Origin: Alphaproteobacteria bacterium
Lineage (GTDB): Bacteria > Pseudomonadota > Alphaproteobacteria > RF32 > CAG-239
Assembly: GCA_015062535.1 (NCBI GenBank)
Contig: SUUK01000004.1
Coordinates: 1 to 64,000 of the forward strand
Direction of reading: 5' to 3'
Length of the DNA stretch: 64,000 nt
Shown: positions 26,878 through 36,500 of the stretch, one piece after another
How the letters are laid out: every line of letters starts with the position of its first letter
Position numbering within the stretch: position 1 is the first letter of the stretch
Translations under genes and position numbers: made by a program
The notes under the pieces: generated by a model
What the model was told of the DNA's origin: nothing
Databases searched by the model: none
Seen by the model: only the letters and a program-made list of their open reading frames with translations

Positions 26878-27492
26878 CTAATTATATTCTTTAATTGAGT
26901 AATTATTTTTCACATACATATTTAGATATTCATTTATATTTTGTTCCATCCTTTTATCAAATTCATCAAACAATTTATAAACCATATCGTTCCAATATTT
27001 CTCTTTATCTGCTATTTTTGTATCAACAGGCATACGAAGTTCTCTCCATGCATCGATAGTTGTTTCTGCAGCAGATAAGTTCTCTTTATCTGTAACTTTT
27101 AACACTACAGATAAATTTGCACGATATTTTAATCTATCCTTTTGTAAAAATTCTTCAGACTTTTCAATTTCTTCTGTCACTGATGCATCTTTTATAATGT
27201 ATTCTGCGATACGATTAGAAGAAAAACCATCTGCTTTAAGTCTGTCTTTTGCCCACAATTTTGCAGCTTTTTCAATAGATACAGGGAAAAGATGTTCAAC
27301 ATTTGGACGAGTAAATGATGGAACAAACTCAGATACAACATCAACCTTTTCTACATTTAATTCTATTGGTGCTGTTGTTTGGAATCGAGGCTCGCTATAT
27401 TTTAATGGCACAGCATCTGTATCAGATGTTGTTGAACAAGAAAATAAGAACAAGCTAAAAAATGCTAATGCTAAATTTCTTATATTTTTCAT
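26878..27492 (-). CDS. Conserved lipoprotein of unknown function
   Basis: A 204-residue protein starting at ATG 27492 (GAGGG about eight bases before). A lipoprotein signal ends in FSLFLFSC, followed by Ser-Thr-Thr, so outer-membrane sorting is likely. The mature part is mixed alpha/beta, with KLWAKDRLKADG and an amphipathic C-terminal helix. Downstream of hslO by 92 bp on the same strand. It resembles the small lipoproteins often found near apaG/hslO in alphaproteobacteria, but no function is known to me. The longer frame to 27561 is unnecessary. Confidence 0.7.
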   Translation of the reverse strand: MKNIRNLALAFFSLFLFSCSTTSDTDAVPLKYSEPRFQTTAPIELNVEKVDVVSEFVPSFTRPNVEHLFPVSIEKAAKLWAKDRLKADGFSSNRIAEYIIKDASVTEEIEKSEEFLQKDRLKYRANLSVVLKVTDKENLSAAETTIDAWRELRMPVDTKIADKEKYWNDMVYKLFDEFDKRMEQNINEYLNMYVKNNYSIKEYN

Positions 27493-27584
27493 CAGGTTTA
27501 CCCTCTTATATAAATAGTTCCGACATAACAGACTTTCGTCTTTGTTTCTAAGTATACACAAAAAAGTTTAATACTTATTTAATA

Positions 27585-28508
27585 TTAGTTTAGTTTTTCT
27601 AATATTTCAGGTATTGTAAACTCATAATTTTCGGAACAGAAACCGCATTTTGCTGTTATTTTATTATTATCGTCGACCATTGAAGACAACTCTTCTTCCT
27701 TAAAACCGCGCAATGTTTTTAATAACTTTTCACGACTACAACGACAAGCAAACTCATAAGTATTTGACTTTGTAACAGCTACATTGTTTGCATGATACAA
27801 TCTATATAAGATTTCATTTAAGCTTAGTTTTTCATCAAATAACTCTTCTTTAGTTAATGAGTTCATCAATATTTCTGCCTCATTACGAAGCTCTGGCAAT
27901 GTGTTCATATCTACATCTTTACCACCAAGTTCTGGAACTCTTTGAAGAATAATTCCACCAGCTTTCCATGTTCCTTCTTTGCTTTCAGGAATTTCTATAA
28001 ACAATTTTAACATTGTTTCAATTTGCTCAGATTTTCTAAAATAACGAAGTGCACATTCTTCTAAAGTTTTACCTTGAAGTTCTACTATACCTTGGTGATA
28101 ATCAGACTTACCATCATCAAGAGTAAACACTAAAGTACCTGTACCCAAAAGGTGAGGAGTTGCTTCAATTTCTCCTTCGTTTTTACGAAGAGCAAAAGCC
28201 TTTTCTAGACGCTTAGCATCATAGTTTGCACAAGCTCTTACTTGTCCCTTTGATGTAACATCTGTAACTATTGTAGATACAGGCCCATTTCCTTGCAACT
28301 GCAATGTAAATAAACCTTCAAACTTTAAGGCATTTGCAAGCAAAACACCTAAAGCGGTTGTTTCTGCAAGGGCTGCTGAAACATTTTTCATATATCCATG
28401 TTTATTTATTATAGTTTTTAAAACATTTTCTAAACGGCAAATTCTACCAACATACAAACCATCGTTGATTAAAAAAGATGTACATTCATCAAAATTTTTA
28501 TTAGCCAA
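27585..28508 (-). CDS. hslO: Hsp33 redox-regulated holdase
   Basis: A 307-residue chaperone that activates under oxidative stress by releasing zinc and forming disulphides. The four zinc Cys are in place: FACRCSREK (C-x-C) and KCGFCSENYE (C-x-x-C) in the C-terminal 60 residues. The N-terminal domain includes NGPVSTIVTD and the GTGTLVFTLD segment. It is divergent from recX. Confidence 0.93.
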   Translation of the reverse strand: MANKNFDECTSFLINDGLYVGRICRLENVLKTIINKHGYMKNVSAALAETTALGVLLANALKFEGLFTLQLQGNGPVSTIVTDVTSKGQVRACANYDAKRLEKAFALRKNEGEIEATPHLLGTGTLVFTLDDGKSDYHQGIVELQGKTLEECALRYFRKSEQIETMLKLFIEIPESKEGTWKAGGIILQRVPELGGKDVDMNTLPELRNEAEILMNSLTKEELFDEKLSLNEILYRLYHANNVAVTKSNTYEFACRCSREKLLKTLRGFKEEELSSMVDDNNKITAKCGFCSENYEFTIPEILEKLN

Positions 28509-28576
28509 TTTTTTATTCCTTTAATATAATTAAGACCAGTTGATGGCAACTTAATGTATTTAAAGGTAAATTTCAA

Positions 28577-29113
28577 GTGTTTAGTGAAAAAACAAAAAAA
28601 AGACCGCCCAAAATCCCAACAAAGGCAAGACTTAGAAATATTGCACTTTATTATTTAGAACGTTTTGAAACAAGCAAAGACAATCTTTATTTGGTTTTAA
28701 AGCGCAGAATCGATAAATATGCTTTTTTTGATAAAGAGTATGACCCTAGTCAAGCATATATTTGGGCAAATGAAATTGTTGAAGAATGCTCGAAAAAGAA
28801 CTTTGTTAATGATGAACGTTTTGCTGAATATAAAATAAACTCATATTTGAGAGCAGGTAAACCCAAAAGGTATATAGAGCAAAAACTAAAACAAAAAGGA
28901 ATAGATGACAAAGCTATCACTGATTTTTTTGAAGAAACAGAATATAATGAACTTGAGATAGCCAAGAACTTTGCTCAAAAGAAAAAAATTGGACCTTTTA
29001 GGGAATCGAAAGAAAAACAATTAGAAAATTACCAAAAAGATTTAAGCACCCTTGTTAGGGCGGGGTTTAATTTTGATATTGCAAAAGATGTTTTAGACAG
29101 CTCTTTAGAATAG
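28577..29113 (+). CDS. recX: Regulatory protein RecX
   Basis: A 178-residue helical protein with tandem three-helix repeats: LYYLERFETSKDNL, then FVNDERFAEYKINSYLRAGKPKRYIEQKL, the characteristic RecX core. RecX inhibits RecA filament extension. The start is GTG 28577, with AAGG about 10 bases before. No recA is adjacent. Its TAG stop abuts the TAG stop of the convergent epimerase gene with no spacer, so no room remains for a terminator. Confidence 0.85.
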   Translation: MFSEKTKKRPPKIPTKARLRNIALYYLERFETSKDNLYLVLKRRIDKYAFFDKEYDPSQAYIWANEIVEECSKKNFVNDERFAEYKINSYLRAGKPKRYIEQKLKQKGIDDKAITDFFEETEYNELEIAKNFAQKKKIGPFRESKEKQLENYQKDLSTLVRAGFNFDIAKDVLDSSLE

Positions 29114-30151
29114 CTACATAAACCATTTTAAGATTTTTATCACACCCATTTTTGCAACACTATTGTGAGCGGATACATTTTTTCTATTTAGTATCTCCTC
29201 TTTATTTTTATGATAAAAGTCATAAGCTCGAAGAAGCATTTCCTCATTTTTAAGAGTTGGAACGAATCCTAACTTCCGTTTTATTTTTGTTGTATCAAAA
29301 ACAAATGATGATGCTATCATTTTATATTGATAAGGACCAAGAGGAGATATACCTAACCAAAAACATATTTTCATAGCCCAAATCATTGGAAGTTTTGGGA
29401 AATGCAATAACCTTGATTTTGATCCTGATTTTTTTATTACATATTCATACACTTCATTAAATGTTTTTACATCATCAGAGCCTATATTAAATATTTCAGA
29501 ATAATTAGCCTTTAATGCAAGCTCAAAAGCTTTTGCTAAATCTTTAGCATAAATAAATTGATAACGATTTTTACCATCGCCAACCATCGGTAATTTTCTA
29601 TTTTCATCAATAAATTCAAACAAGATCCCCAAAAGCCCTAATCTTCCTTCATCCATAATTGTCGGTGAGCGAAATATAATACTATTAATTTTATCTTTGT
29701 AAGATAAAAGTATTTTTTCGGCCTCTAATTTAGATTTACCATAAATTTCAGCAGGACTTGGCTCTTCTTCTTCGACCACTAAATTATCAAAATTTTTAGC
29801 CCACAAACAATTACTAGAAATAAACACTATTTTATTGATATTACTTTTTAGAGCATATTCACAAACGTTTTTAGTTCCATCAACATTTGCATGCCAAAGA
29901 CGTTTTAAGTCTTTTTTTACATGAGCAAGAAGTGCTGCGCAATGAAAAATCGCATCAAACTTATGCTCTTTAAAGATCTTATCCATTAAACGATTATCAT
30001 TTATATCACCTTGATAAGCTACAAAATTATCATGCTTAAAGTTATCATGTTCTAAATCTATGCTAACACATTTTGCGCCTAAACTTAAAAAGTGTTTTTT
30101 TAAGATTGTACCAAAAAATCCTGCTCCACCAGTGATAAGATAACTTGCCAT
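29114..30151 (-). CDS. NAD-dependent sugar epimerase/dehydratase (extended SDR)
   Basis: A 345-residue protein starting at ATG 30151 with AAGGAG eight bases upstream. The Rossmann motif is ITGGAGFFG at residues 6-14, catalytic Tyr-x-x-x-Lys in YGKSKLEAE near 145, and VEEEEPSPAEIYG before it. The C-terminal substrate domain includes RYQFIYAKDLAKA. It acts on a nucleotide sugar, or possibly a sterol-like substrate; specificity cannot be read. Upstream is the outer-membrane barrel gene's terminator. Confidence 0.85.
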   Translation of the reverse strand: MASYLITGGAGFFGTILKKHFLSLGAKCVSIDLEHDNFKHDNFVAYQGDINDNRLMDKIFKEHKFDAIFHCAALLAHVKKDLKRLWHANVDGTKNVCEYALKSNINKIVFISSNCLWAKNFDNLVVEEEEPSPAEIYGKSKLEAEKILLSYKDKINSIIFRSPTIMDEGRLGLLGILFEFIDENRKLPMVGDGKNRYQFIYAKDLAKAFELALKANYSEIFNIGSDDVKTFNEVYEYVIKKSGSKSRLLHFPKLPMIWAMKICFWLGISPLGPYQYKMIASSFVFDTTKIKRKLGFVPTLKNEEMLLRAYDFYHKNKEEILNRKNVSAHNSVAKMGVIKILKWFM

Positions 30152-30206
30152 ATTTTTCTCCTTATTATGTATAGCATAAAAAAATAAGGTTAAAAAATCT
30201 ATAAAT

Positions 30207-30236
30207 AAAAACACCCTGTTAATTGCAGGGTGTTTT
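30207..30236 (-). terminator. Terminator of the outer-membrane barrel gene
   Basis: AAAACACCCTG and CAGGGTGTTTT pair over 11 bp with a 7-8 base loop. The - transcript ends in UUUUUAUUU. It lies 19 bp after the stop of the barrel gene. Confidence 0.85.
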
Positions 30237-30254
30237 GCTTGTAAGATAATATGC

Positions 30255-31166
30255 TTAGAACATATAACGCAAACCTAATGAAAATTCTGTCAAACTTCTG
30301 ATATATTCATCATCATTCATTTTTATATAGCGTGCCATTGCACGAAGTGCGAAATGCTCATTGAAATTATATTGAGCGCCTATGCCCAAACGAATACCTA
30401 GAGAATCAAAATCCTTTTTATTTGTATAAGTTTGAGCAACTATATTATAACCATCTGTTGCAGCTGCATATGCTATAGCGTTACTTTCAAAATTATATTG
30501 AGCAATTCCTAAAGATGCTAATAGTTCGAATTCTTGATTTATCGGTAAGTACCCCATCGCGTCAACACCATATGCTGTATAGCTTATTGTTGAGGTCTCA
30601 TCACTTCCAATAGCTATATCATTATCGTAATCATAAGCTCTTCTTGATGTGTCTTTATCCTCTTCACTAGATTTTTGATAAAAAGCTTCTAATCCAAAAT
30701 TTTTATTAACTTTTATACCAACAACTCCAGAATAAGAAGTAAAACTATCTTCAAAATAGTCATCATAACCAGAACGTTCATATGCATATTGTAAATCCAT
30801 CCCCCCGATTGTACTCTTTGCAACATCTAGACCTATGTATGGACGTATTTTATTCTTTTTTTCAACTTCTGCATAATTGTTATATTGCCTATAATTATCT
30901 TTTTTATAGGAAACTACCCTATCTTGTTCTATCATTTCGTATCTAGGCGCTTCTTGATAACGAGAATTTCCTAAGTAACGAGGAGATTGATATTCATAAT
31001 GAGCTTTTCTATAACCTTGACGAACAGGTTCTCTATATTCTACTCTTTCAACATATCTTGGCTCATCATGATAGTAATAACCATCATTTTCATAATATTG
31101 TTTTGCTTTTGCTTGGCTATATGCAAAAATTGTGAATATACCAGCAAGTAATAAAATTTTTCTCAT
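30255..31166 (-). CDS. Outer-membrane beta-barrel protein with Tyr/Arg-rich N-terminal linker
   Basis: A 303-residue protein with a signal peptide ending at YSQAKA (residue about 21). Residues 22-105 are an unusual Tyr/Glu/Arg/His-rich stretch (YYENDGYYYHDEPRYVERVEY begins it) that looks disordered. The rest, from KIRPYIGLDV, alternates polar and aromatic residues in eight or so strands and ends FSLGLRYMF with the terminal Phe for BAM recognition, typical of an OmpA/OprF-like or porin-family 8-strand barrel. The linker has no clear parallel to me. Its 5' region includes a structured leader with an attenuator-like terminator. Confidence 0.8.
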   Translation of the reverse strand: MRKILLLAGIFTIFAYSQAKAKQYYENDGYYYHDEPRYVERVEYREPVRQGYRKAHYEYQSPRYLGNSRYQEAPRYEMIEQDRVVSYKKDNYRQYNNYAEVEKKNKIRPYIGLDVAKSTIGGMDLQYAYERSGYDDYFEDSFTSYSGVVGIKVNKNFGLEAFYQKSSEEDKDTSRRAYDYDNDIAIGSDETSTISYTAYGVDAMGYLPINQEFELLASLGIAQYNFESNAIAYAAATDGYNIVAQTYTNKKDFDSLGIRLGIGAQYNFNEHFALRAMARYIKMNDDEYIRSLTEFSLGLRYMF

Positions 31167-31198
31167 CTCAAACTTCCTTTCTTAATATAGTATTTAAA

Positions 31199-31390
31199 GA
31201 AAAAGCCGCTTAAAATAAAAGCGACTGGAAGTTGAAAGCTATTGTAAGATAGTGCGGTATATTCACCGCAAAGGCTTATTTTACCGCCTTCCAGCCATAG
31301 ACTAAAAGGCATGTAAAAGTTTCGTCTTTACATATAACGCTTACAAAGAGGCTTTCAAACCCCAAAACACCAACTCGGTATTTCGTGCAT
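31199..31390 (-). ncRNA. Candidate structured leader RNA or small RNA upstream of the barrel gene
   Basis: On the - strand, an AT-rich -10-like TATAAT (31396-31391) precedes a roughly 190-nt segment with several complementary blocks. GTTTGAAAGC (31360-31351) pairs with GCTTTCAAC (31239-31231). TTGTAAG (31346-31340) pairs with CTTACAA (31248-31242). ATGTAAAG (31333-31326) pairs with CTTTTACAT (31319-31311). GGCTGGAAG (31296-31288) pairs with CTTCCAGTC (31231-31223). The last helix would be pseudoknotted with the first and also competes with the 5' arm of an intrinsic terminator (AGTCGCTT 31226-31219 with AAGCGGCT 31211-31204, then U5). The terminator ends 34 bp before the barrel ATG. I recognise no Rfam family; it could be an attenuating leader or a stand-alone RNA. 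Confidence 0.55.
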
Positions 31391-31445
31391 ATTATATATA
31401 ATATAGTTTAACATATGGTAAATGAGATAAATATCTTTGTAATTC

Positions 31446-33527
31446 CTATCCCGCAAGATAAGTTTTTACAGCTTCATCTTGCTCAAATAAATATAACAAA
31501 GTTTTTAATGCTGTTCCACGTTTGCTTTCTAATTTAGGGTCTGTTTTTAATATATTTATAACATCATCCCTTGCTTTTAGGAGCAAGTTTTGATGATAGC
31601 TCATGTCGGCTAATTTAAAATTTGCAAAACCCGATTGACGTGTACCCAAAATCTCACCACCGCCCCGAAGTTCCAAATCTTTTTCTGCAATAAAGAATCC
31701 GTCTTCTGTTTGTTTCATAATATTTAGACGTTCTTTAGATATATTGCTTATTGGATAAGAGTACAACAACATACAAACACCTTCATCAAAACCTCTTTTT
31801 ATACGCCCCCTTAATTGATGAAGTTGTGCCAAGCCAAAACGCTCTGCATGCTCTATTATCATAATAGTTGCTTCTGGCACATTAACACCAACCTCTATTA
31901 CTGTTGTTGCAACAAGGAGCGTTTTTTTGCCTTGCTTAAATTCCTCCATAACAACATCTTTTTCAGACTCTTTCATTTTACCATGAATAAGCCCAACTTT
32001 ATCTCCAAAATGATTTTTTAACATCTCGAAGCGCTCTGTTGCAGCAGCAAGGTCAGATTTATCGCTTTCTTCTACTAGCGGACACACCCAGTAGGCTCTA
32101 GTTCCTTCTTCTAATTTTCGCTTTAGTGCATCTATAACAGATGGTAATTTATTTACATTCATAACAACTGTTTTAGATGGCTTTCTACCCTTTGGTAACT
32201 CTGCTATTTTAGAATAATCCATATCCCCATAGGCTGTTAAAAGTAAACTTCTTGGAATCGGAGTTGCTGTCATAACAAGCACATCACACAATGATCCTTT
32301 TTTAGAGAGAGCTAAACGTTGATTAACTCCAAAACGATGTTGTTCATCTATTACAACATATCCCAAGTCTTTAAATTCCACCTGCTCTGTAAACAAAGCA
32401 TGAGTTCCTATTAATATATTTATTTTACCATTTTTTAGGGCTTCATATATTTCTCTTTTTTGTTTTGGGCGAAGTTTTCCTGTAAGCAATTCAACTTTTA
32501 GGTCTGTATTTTTACATAAATCTAATATCGTTTCATAATGTTGCTTTGCTAAAATTTCAGTTGGCGCCATAAGGGCTGTTTGTACACCATTTTCAATTAC
32601 TTTTAACATACTTAAAAGTGCAACGACCGTTTTACCTGATCCAACATCTCCTTGCAAAAGCCTTAGCATTTTATATGGTGTTTTTTGATCTTGTGAGATT
32701 TCATCTAGGGCTGAAATTTGTGCATTAGTTAAAGAAAAAGGAAGACTTGAAACAACCTTTTGATACAAGCTGTTATCCCCTACAAATGAACGACCTTTTT
32801 TAGCTTTAACCCTTTGACGAATAAGAGCAAGTGCCAATTGATTTGACAATAGTTCATCATATGCCAAGCGCTTTCTTAAAATAGAATTTGGCAATAAATC
32901 TTCTATATTTTTTGGGCTATGAATGCGTTTTATTGCATCATTAAAACTTATATATTCTAAATCATACTGGCTCCCAACATCTTGCCACTCGGAAAATGAA
33001 GGTACCCTATTTAGGCTATCTTTTATAAGTTTTGTCATCATTTTATTTGTTATACCTGAGGTTAAAGGATATACCGGCTCTAAGCACAAAATATCTTTTA
33101 ATCTACTTTCAGGTAAAACAAAATCCGGATGTGTCATTTGCCACATTCCATTAAAATATTCTATTTTTCCGCTTATAGCTCTTTTTTCACCAATAGGATA
33201 ATTTTTTTCTATAGAATCCTTATATACCTTAAAAAATATAAGAACGAGCTCTTTTGTTCCATCTGTGCAATATACTCGGTATGGATGTTTTTTAGTTTGA
33301 GGCGGAATGTGCTCTGTAATAGTTACAACTCCTGTCCATATTTTATTATTTATTGCATTTGAAAGCGGTGATGTATAGGTTCTATCAACAACGTTATATG
33401 GCAAGTGAAATAATATATCTATAACTTTTGGACCACAAAGGTTTTTTATCAATTTTTGATATTTAGCCCCAATCCCTTTTAGAGAATCTATTGGAGAAAA
33501 AAGTGGATATAAAATACTTGGACGCAT
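31446..33527 (-). CDS. recG: ATP-dependent DNA helicase RecG
   Basis: A 693-residue fork-regression helicase. The N-terminal wedge/OB domain (about 1-240) includes VVTITEHIPPQT. The helicase core has Walker A LLQGDVGSGKT near 300, a DEQHRFG box II, MTATPIPRSL box III, and C-terminal REGxQ-like segments through QLHQLRGRIKRG. Length is normal for RecG. It is divergent from mfd with 69 bp between them, so promoters of both repair genes face each other. Confidence 0.96.
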   Translation of the reverse strand: MRPSILYPLFSPIDSLKGIGAKYQKLIKNLCGPKVIDILFHLPYNVVDRTYTSPLSNAINNKIWTGVVTITEHIPPQTKKHPYRVYCTDGTKELVLIFFKVYKDSIEKNYPIGEKRAISGKIEYFNGMWQMTHPDFVLPESRLKDILCLEPVYPLTSGITNKMMTKLIKDSLNRVPSFSEWQDVGSQYDLEYISFNDAIKRIHSPKNIEDLLPNSILRKRLAYDELLSNQLALALIRQRVKAKKGRSFVGDNSLYQKVVSSLPFSLTNAQISALDEISQDQKTPYKMLRLLQGDVGSGKTVVALLSMLKVIENGVQTALMAPTEILAKQHYETILDLCKNTDLKVELLTGKLRPKQKREIYEALKNGKINILIGTHALFTEQVEFKDLGYVVIDEQHRFGVNQRLALSKKGSLCDVLVMTATPIPRSLLLTAYGDMDYSKIAELPKGRKPSKTVVMNVNKLPSVIDALKRKLEEGTRAYWVCPLVEESDKSDLAAATERFEMLKNHFGDKVGLIHGKMKESEKDVVMEEFKQGKKTLLVATTVIEVGVNVPEATIMIIEHAERFGLAQLHQLRGRIKRGFDEGVCMLLYSYPISNISKERLNIMKQTEDGFFIAEKDLELRGGGEILGTRQSGFANFKLADMSYHQNLLLKARDDVINILKTDPKLESKRGTALKTLLYLFEQDEAVKTYLAG

Positions 33528-33596
33528 ATTTTAAGCTCTTTACATTTTATTGGTTTTAAGTTAGTTATGCTTTATCTATAACAAAAAAGAGAAAAA

Positions 33597-36500
33597 ATGT
33601 CTATTAATTTTAAAGAATGTAATAAAAAAACGATAACCTCTGTTGTAAAAGATGCTGAAGCTTTTGCAATTAGGGATTTATTTTATTCATCTGACAAAGA
33701 TGTTCTTTGCATTTTAAGCGATGGTGTTAGTGTTAGACAAGTCAAAGATGTTCTTTCATTTATTGCACCTGAGATAGACATTTTAATTCTTCCTAACTGG
33801 GATACTGTTCCTTATGATAGAGTTTCACCTAATACAAGCATCATATCTAAAAGAATCGAAACTCTTTCTAAATTAGCTTTGGAACCTACTCAAAAAAATA
33901 AGCGCCTTATTTTAACAAGTGTTGGTGCAGCTATTCAAAAACTTCCACCTAAGAAGGTTTTCTTTAATTCTCGTAAAACAATTAAAGTTGGCGACAAACT
34001 TTTGTTTGGTGACTTTATACATTATGTATCAATTAATGGATATATGAGAGTAGAGCAAGTTATGGAGGCTGGGGAATATGCAATTAGAGGTGATATTATT
34101 GATATCTTCCCAAGCAGTTCAGATAAACCGTTAAGAATCGATCTTTTTGATGATGAAATTGAGCGTTTAAGACTTTTTGAAGTTGAAACTCAAAGAAGTA
34201 TCGGAGAATTGAAATTTTATAATTTTGATAGCGCCAATGAAGTTATTTTAGATAAAAATACTATAAAATCATTTCGCACAAATTATCGTGAAAGTTTTGG
34301 AGTATCTGGAACAAAAGACGAAATATATGAAAGTATTTCTGAAGCAAAAAAATATATTGGTATGGAAAACTGGTTACCATTTTTTTATGAAGAACCTCTT
34401 CCTAATATTTTTGATTATGTACCAAATGCCAATATTGTTTTAGGAATAGATATTGATAATGCATTAAACTCGAAAGAAGAAATAATTTTAGATCATTACA
34501 ATGCTCGTTTAGAAGCTCTGAAAATTAAAGACAGTTCAGATATTGATAGGTATAGACCTATTGAGCCTTCGCTTTTATATTTATCTCAAAAAAAGTTTAT
34601 TGAGATTATCAATCAAAAAGATTTTATAAAATTATCAAATGTTGTTTTACCTGAAAACAATGATTTTATTGACTACAAAACAACACCTCAAAAAAAATTC
34701 TCAACATTAAAAAACATAAACAATTTAACAGTGTATCAAGACTTAAATGCAGAGTTTAAGATAAATAAAAATAAAAAAAGAATCGTCTGCTGTTTTACAG
34801 AAGGTTCTATGGATAGAATGCATAATATGTTTGTTGAAAATGGGATTAAAAATCTTCATATTTCACCAAGCTTTAGTGATGCCTTAAAAATGTCTTCTAA
34901 TGGAAAAATTGTTTTTGTTTTATTAGAGCTTCAACATGGTTTTAGTTCCGATGATTATTTTATTGTTACAGAGCAAGATATTTGGGGGGAGAGAAAAAAT
35001 TCTCGTATATCTAAAAAAGTAAGCGCCGAAAATCTAATTAATGATATATCTTCGCTAAATATTGGAGAATATGTTGTTCATATAGAACACGGAATCGGGC
35101 GCTTTGAAGGACTAGAAAACATTGTTACAGATGGAATTGCTCATGATTGCTTAAAACTTATTTATGCAAAAGGTGACAAGTTATATGTACCGGTTGAAAA
35201 TATTGATGTAATTACAAGGTATGGAGCTGAAGACAGCAATGTTAATCTTGATACATTAGGTGGCTATGCTTGGGAAGCAAAAAAATCAAAAGTAAAAGAG
35301 AAAATCAAAGATATCGCTGAAAAACTCATTAAAATTGCAGCAGAAAGACGTTTAAGAAAAGCTGAAATATTTATTCCTGAACGTGGTTTATATGAAGAGT
35401 TTTGCACTCGCTTTTTATATAGCGAAACAGATGACCAAATAAACGCTATAAATGATGTCTTAAAAGATTTATCTTTAGGGACTCCTATGGATAGATTGAT
35501 TTGCGGAGATGTTGGCTTTGGTAAGACAGAAGTTGCAATTAGAGCAGCATTTAGTGTTGCAACGGGCGGTGCTCAAGTTGCTCTTATTGTTCCAACCACT
35601 CTTTTGGCTCGTCAACATTATCTTAACTTTAAAGAACGCCTAAAAGGCTTTCCTGTTAAAGTTAAAATGCTATCAAGACTTGTTTCATCAAAAGAATCAA
35701 AACAAATAAAAGAAGACTTAAAAAATGGCGGACTTGAGATTGTAATTGGAACACATGCTCTTTTAAGTAAAGATGTAGAGTTTTGTAATTTAGGACTTTT
35801 GATTATTGATGAAGAGCAACATTTTGGTGTTAAACACAAAGAAAAGCTAAAACAATTAAAATCAGATGTTCATATTTTAACTTTAAGTGCAACCCCTATT
35901 CCTAGAACTTTGCAACTTTCTCTTACCGGTGTTAAACAACTAAGTATTATTGCGACTCCTCCAGTTGATAGACTTGCAGCTAGAACATTTGTTATGCCTT
36001 TTGATAAGATGATGATAAGAGAAGCTATCTATCGTGAAAAATATAGAGGCGGTCAAATCTTTTTTGTATGTCCAAGAGTATCTGACATTGCTCAAATTGA
36101 GCCTAAAATTAGAGAGCTTGCTCCTGATGTAAAGATTGCTATTGCACATGGGCAGATGTCACCAAATCATCTTGAAGATGTGATGTGTGATTTTGCAGAA
36201 GGAAATGCTGATATTTTATTATCGACCACGATTATAGAATCCGGTATTGATATGCCAAATGTTAATACTATGATTATTTATCGTTCAGATATGTTTGGAC
36301 TTTCTCAACTCTATCAATTAAAGGGAAGAATCGGTCGTTCAAAACAAAGAGGATATTGTTACTTTACAATACCAAATCAAAAAAAACTAACACCTATTGC
36401 ACAAAAACGATTAGATATTTTGCAGGCACTTAACCAACTTGGCGCAGGTTTTTCTTTAGCTAACCATGATTTGGACATTAGAGGGGCGGGAAATATTTTA

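Noticed and set aside
31199..31390. tmRNA, RNase P RNA or 6S RNA in the structured interval.
   Set aside because: No T-loop, CCA end or tag frame for tmRNA, no GAGGAAAGTCC element for RNase P, and the 5' and 3' ends do not close a 6S-like rod.
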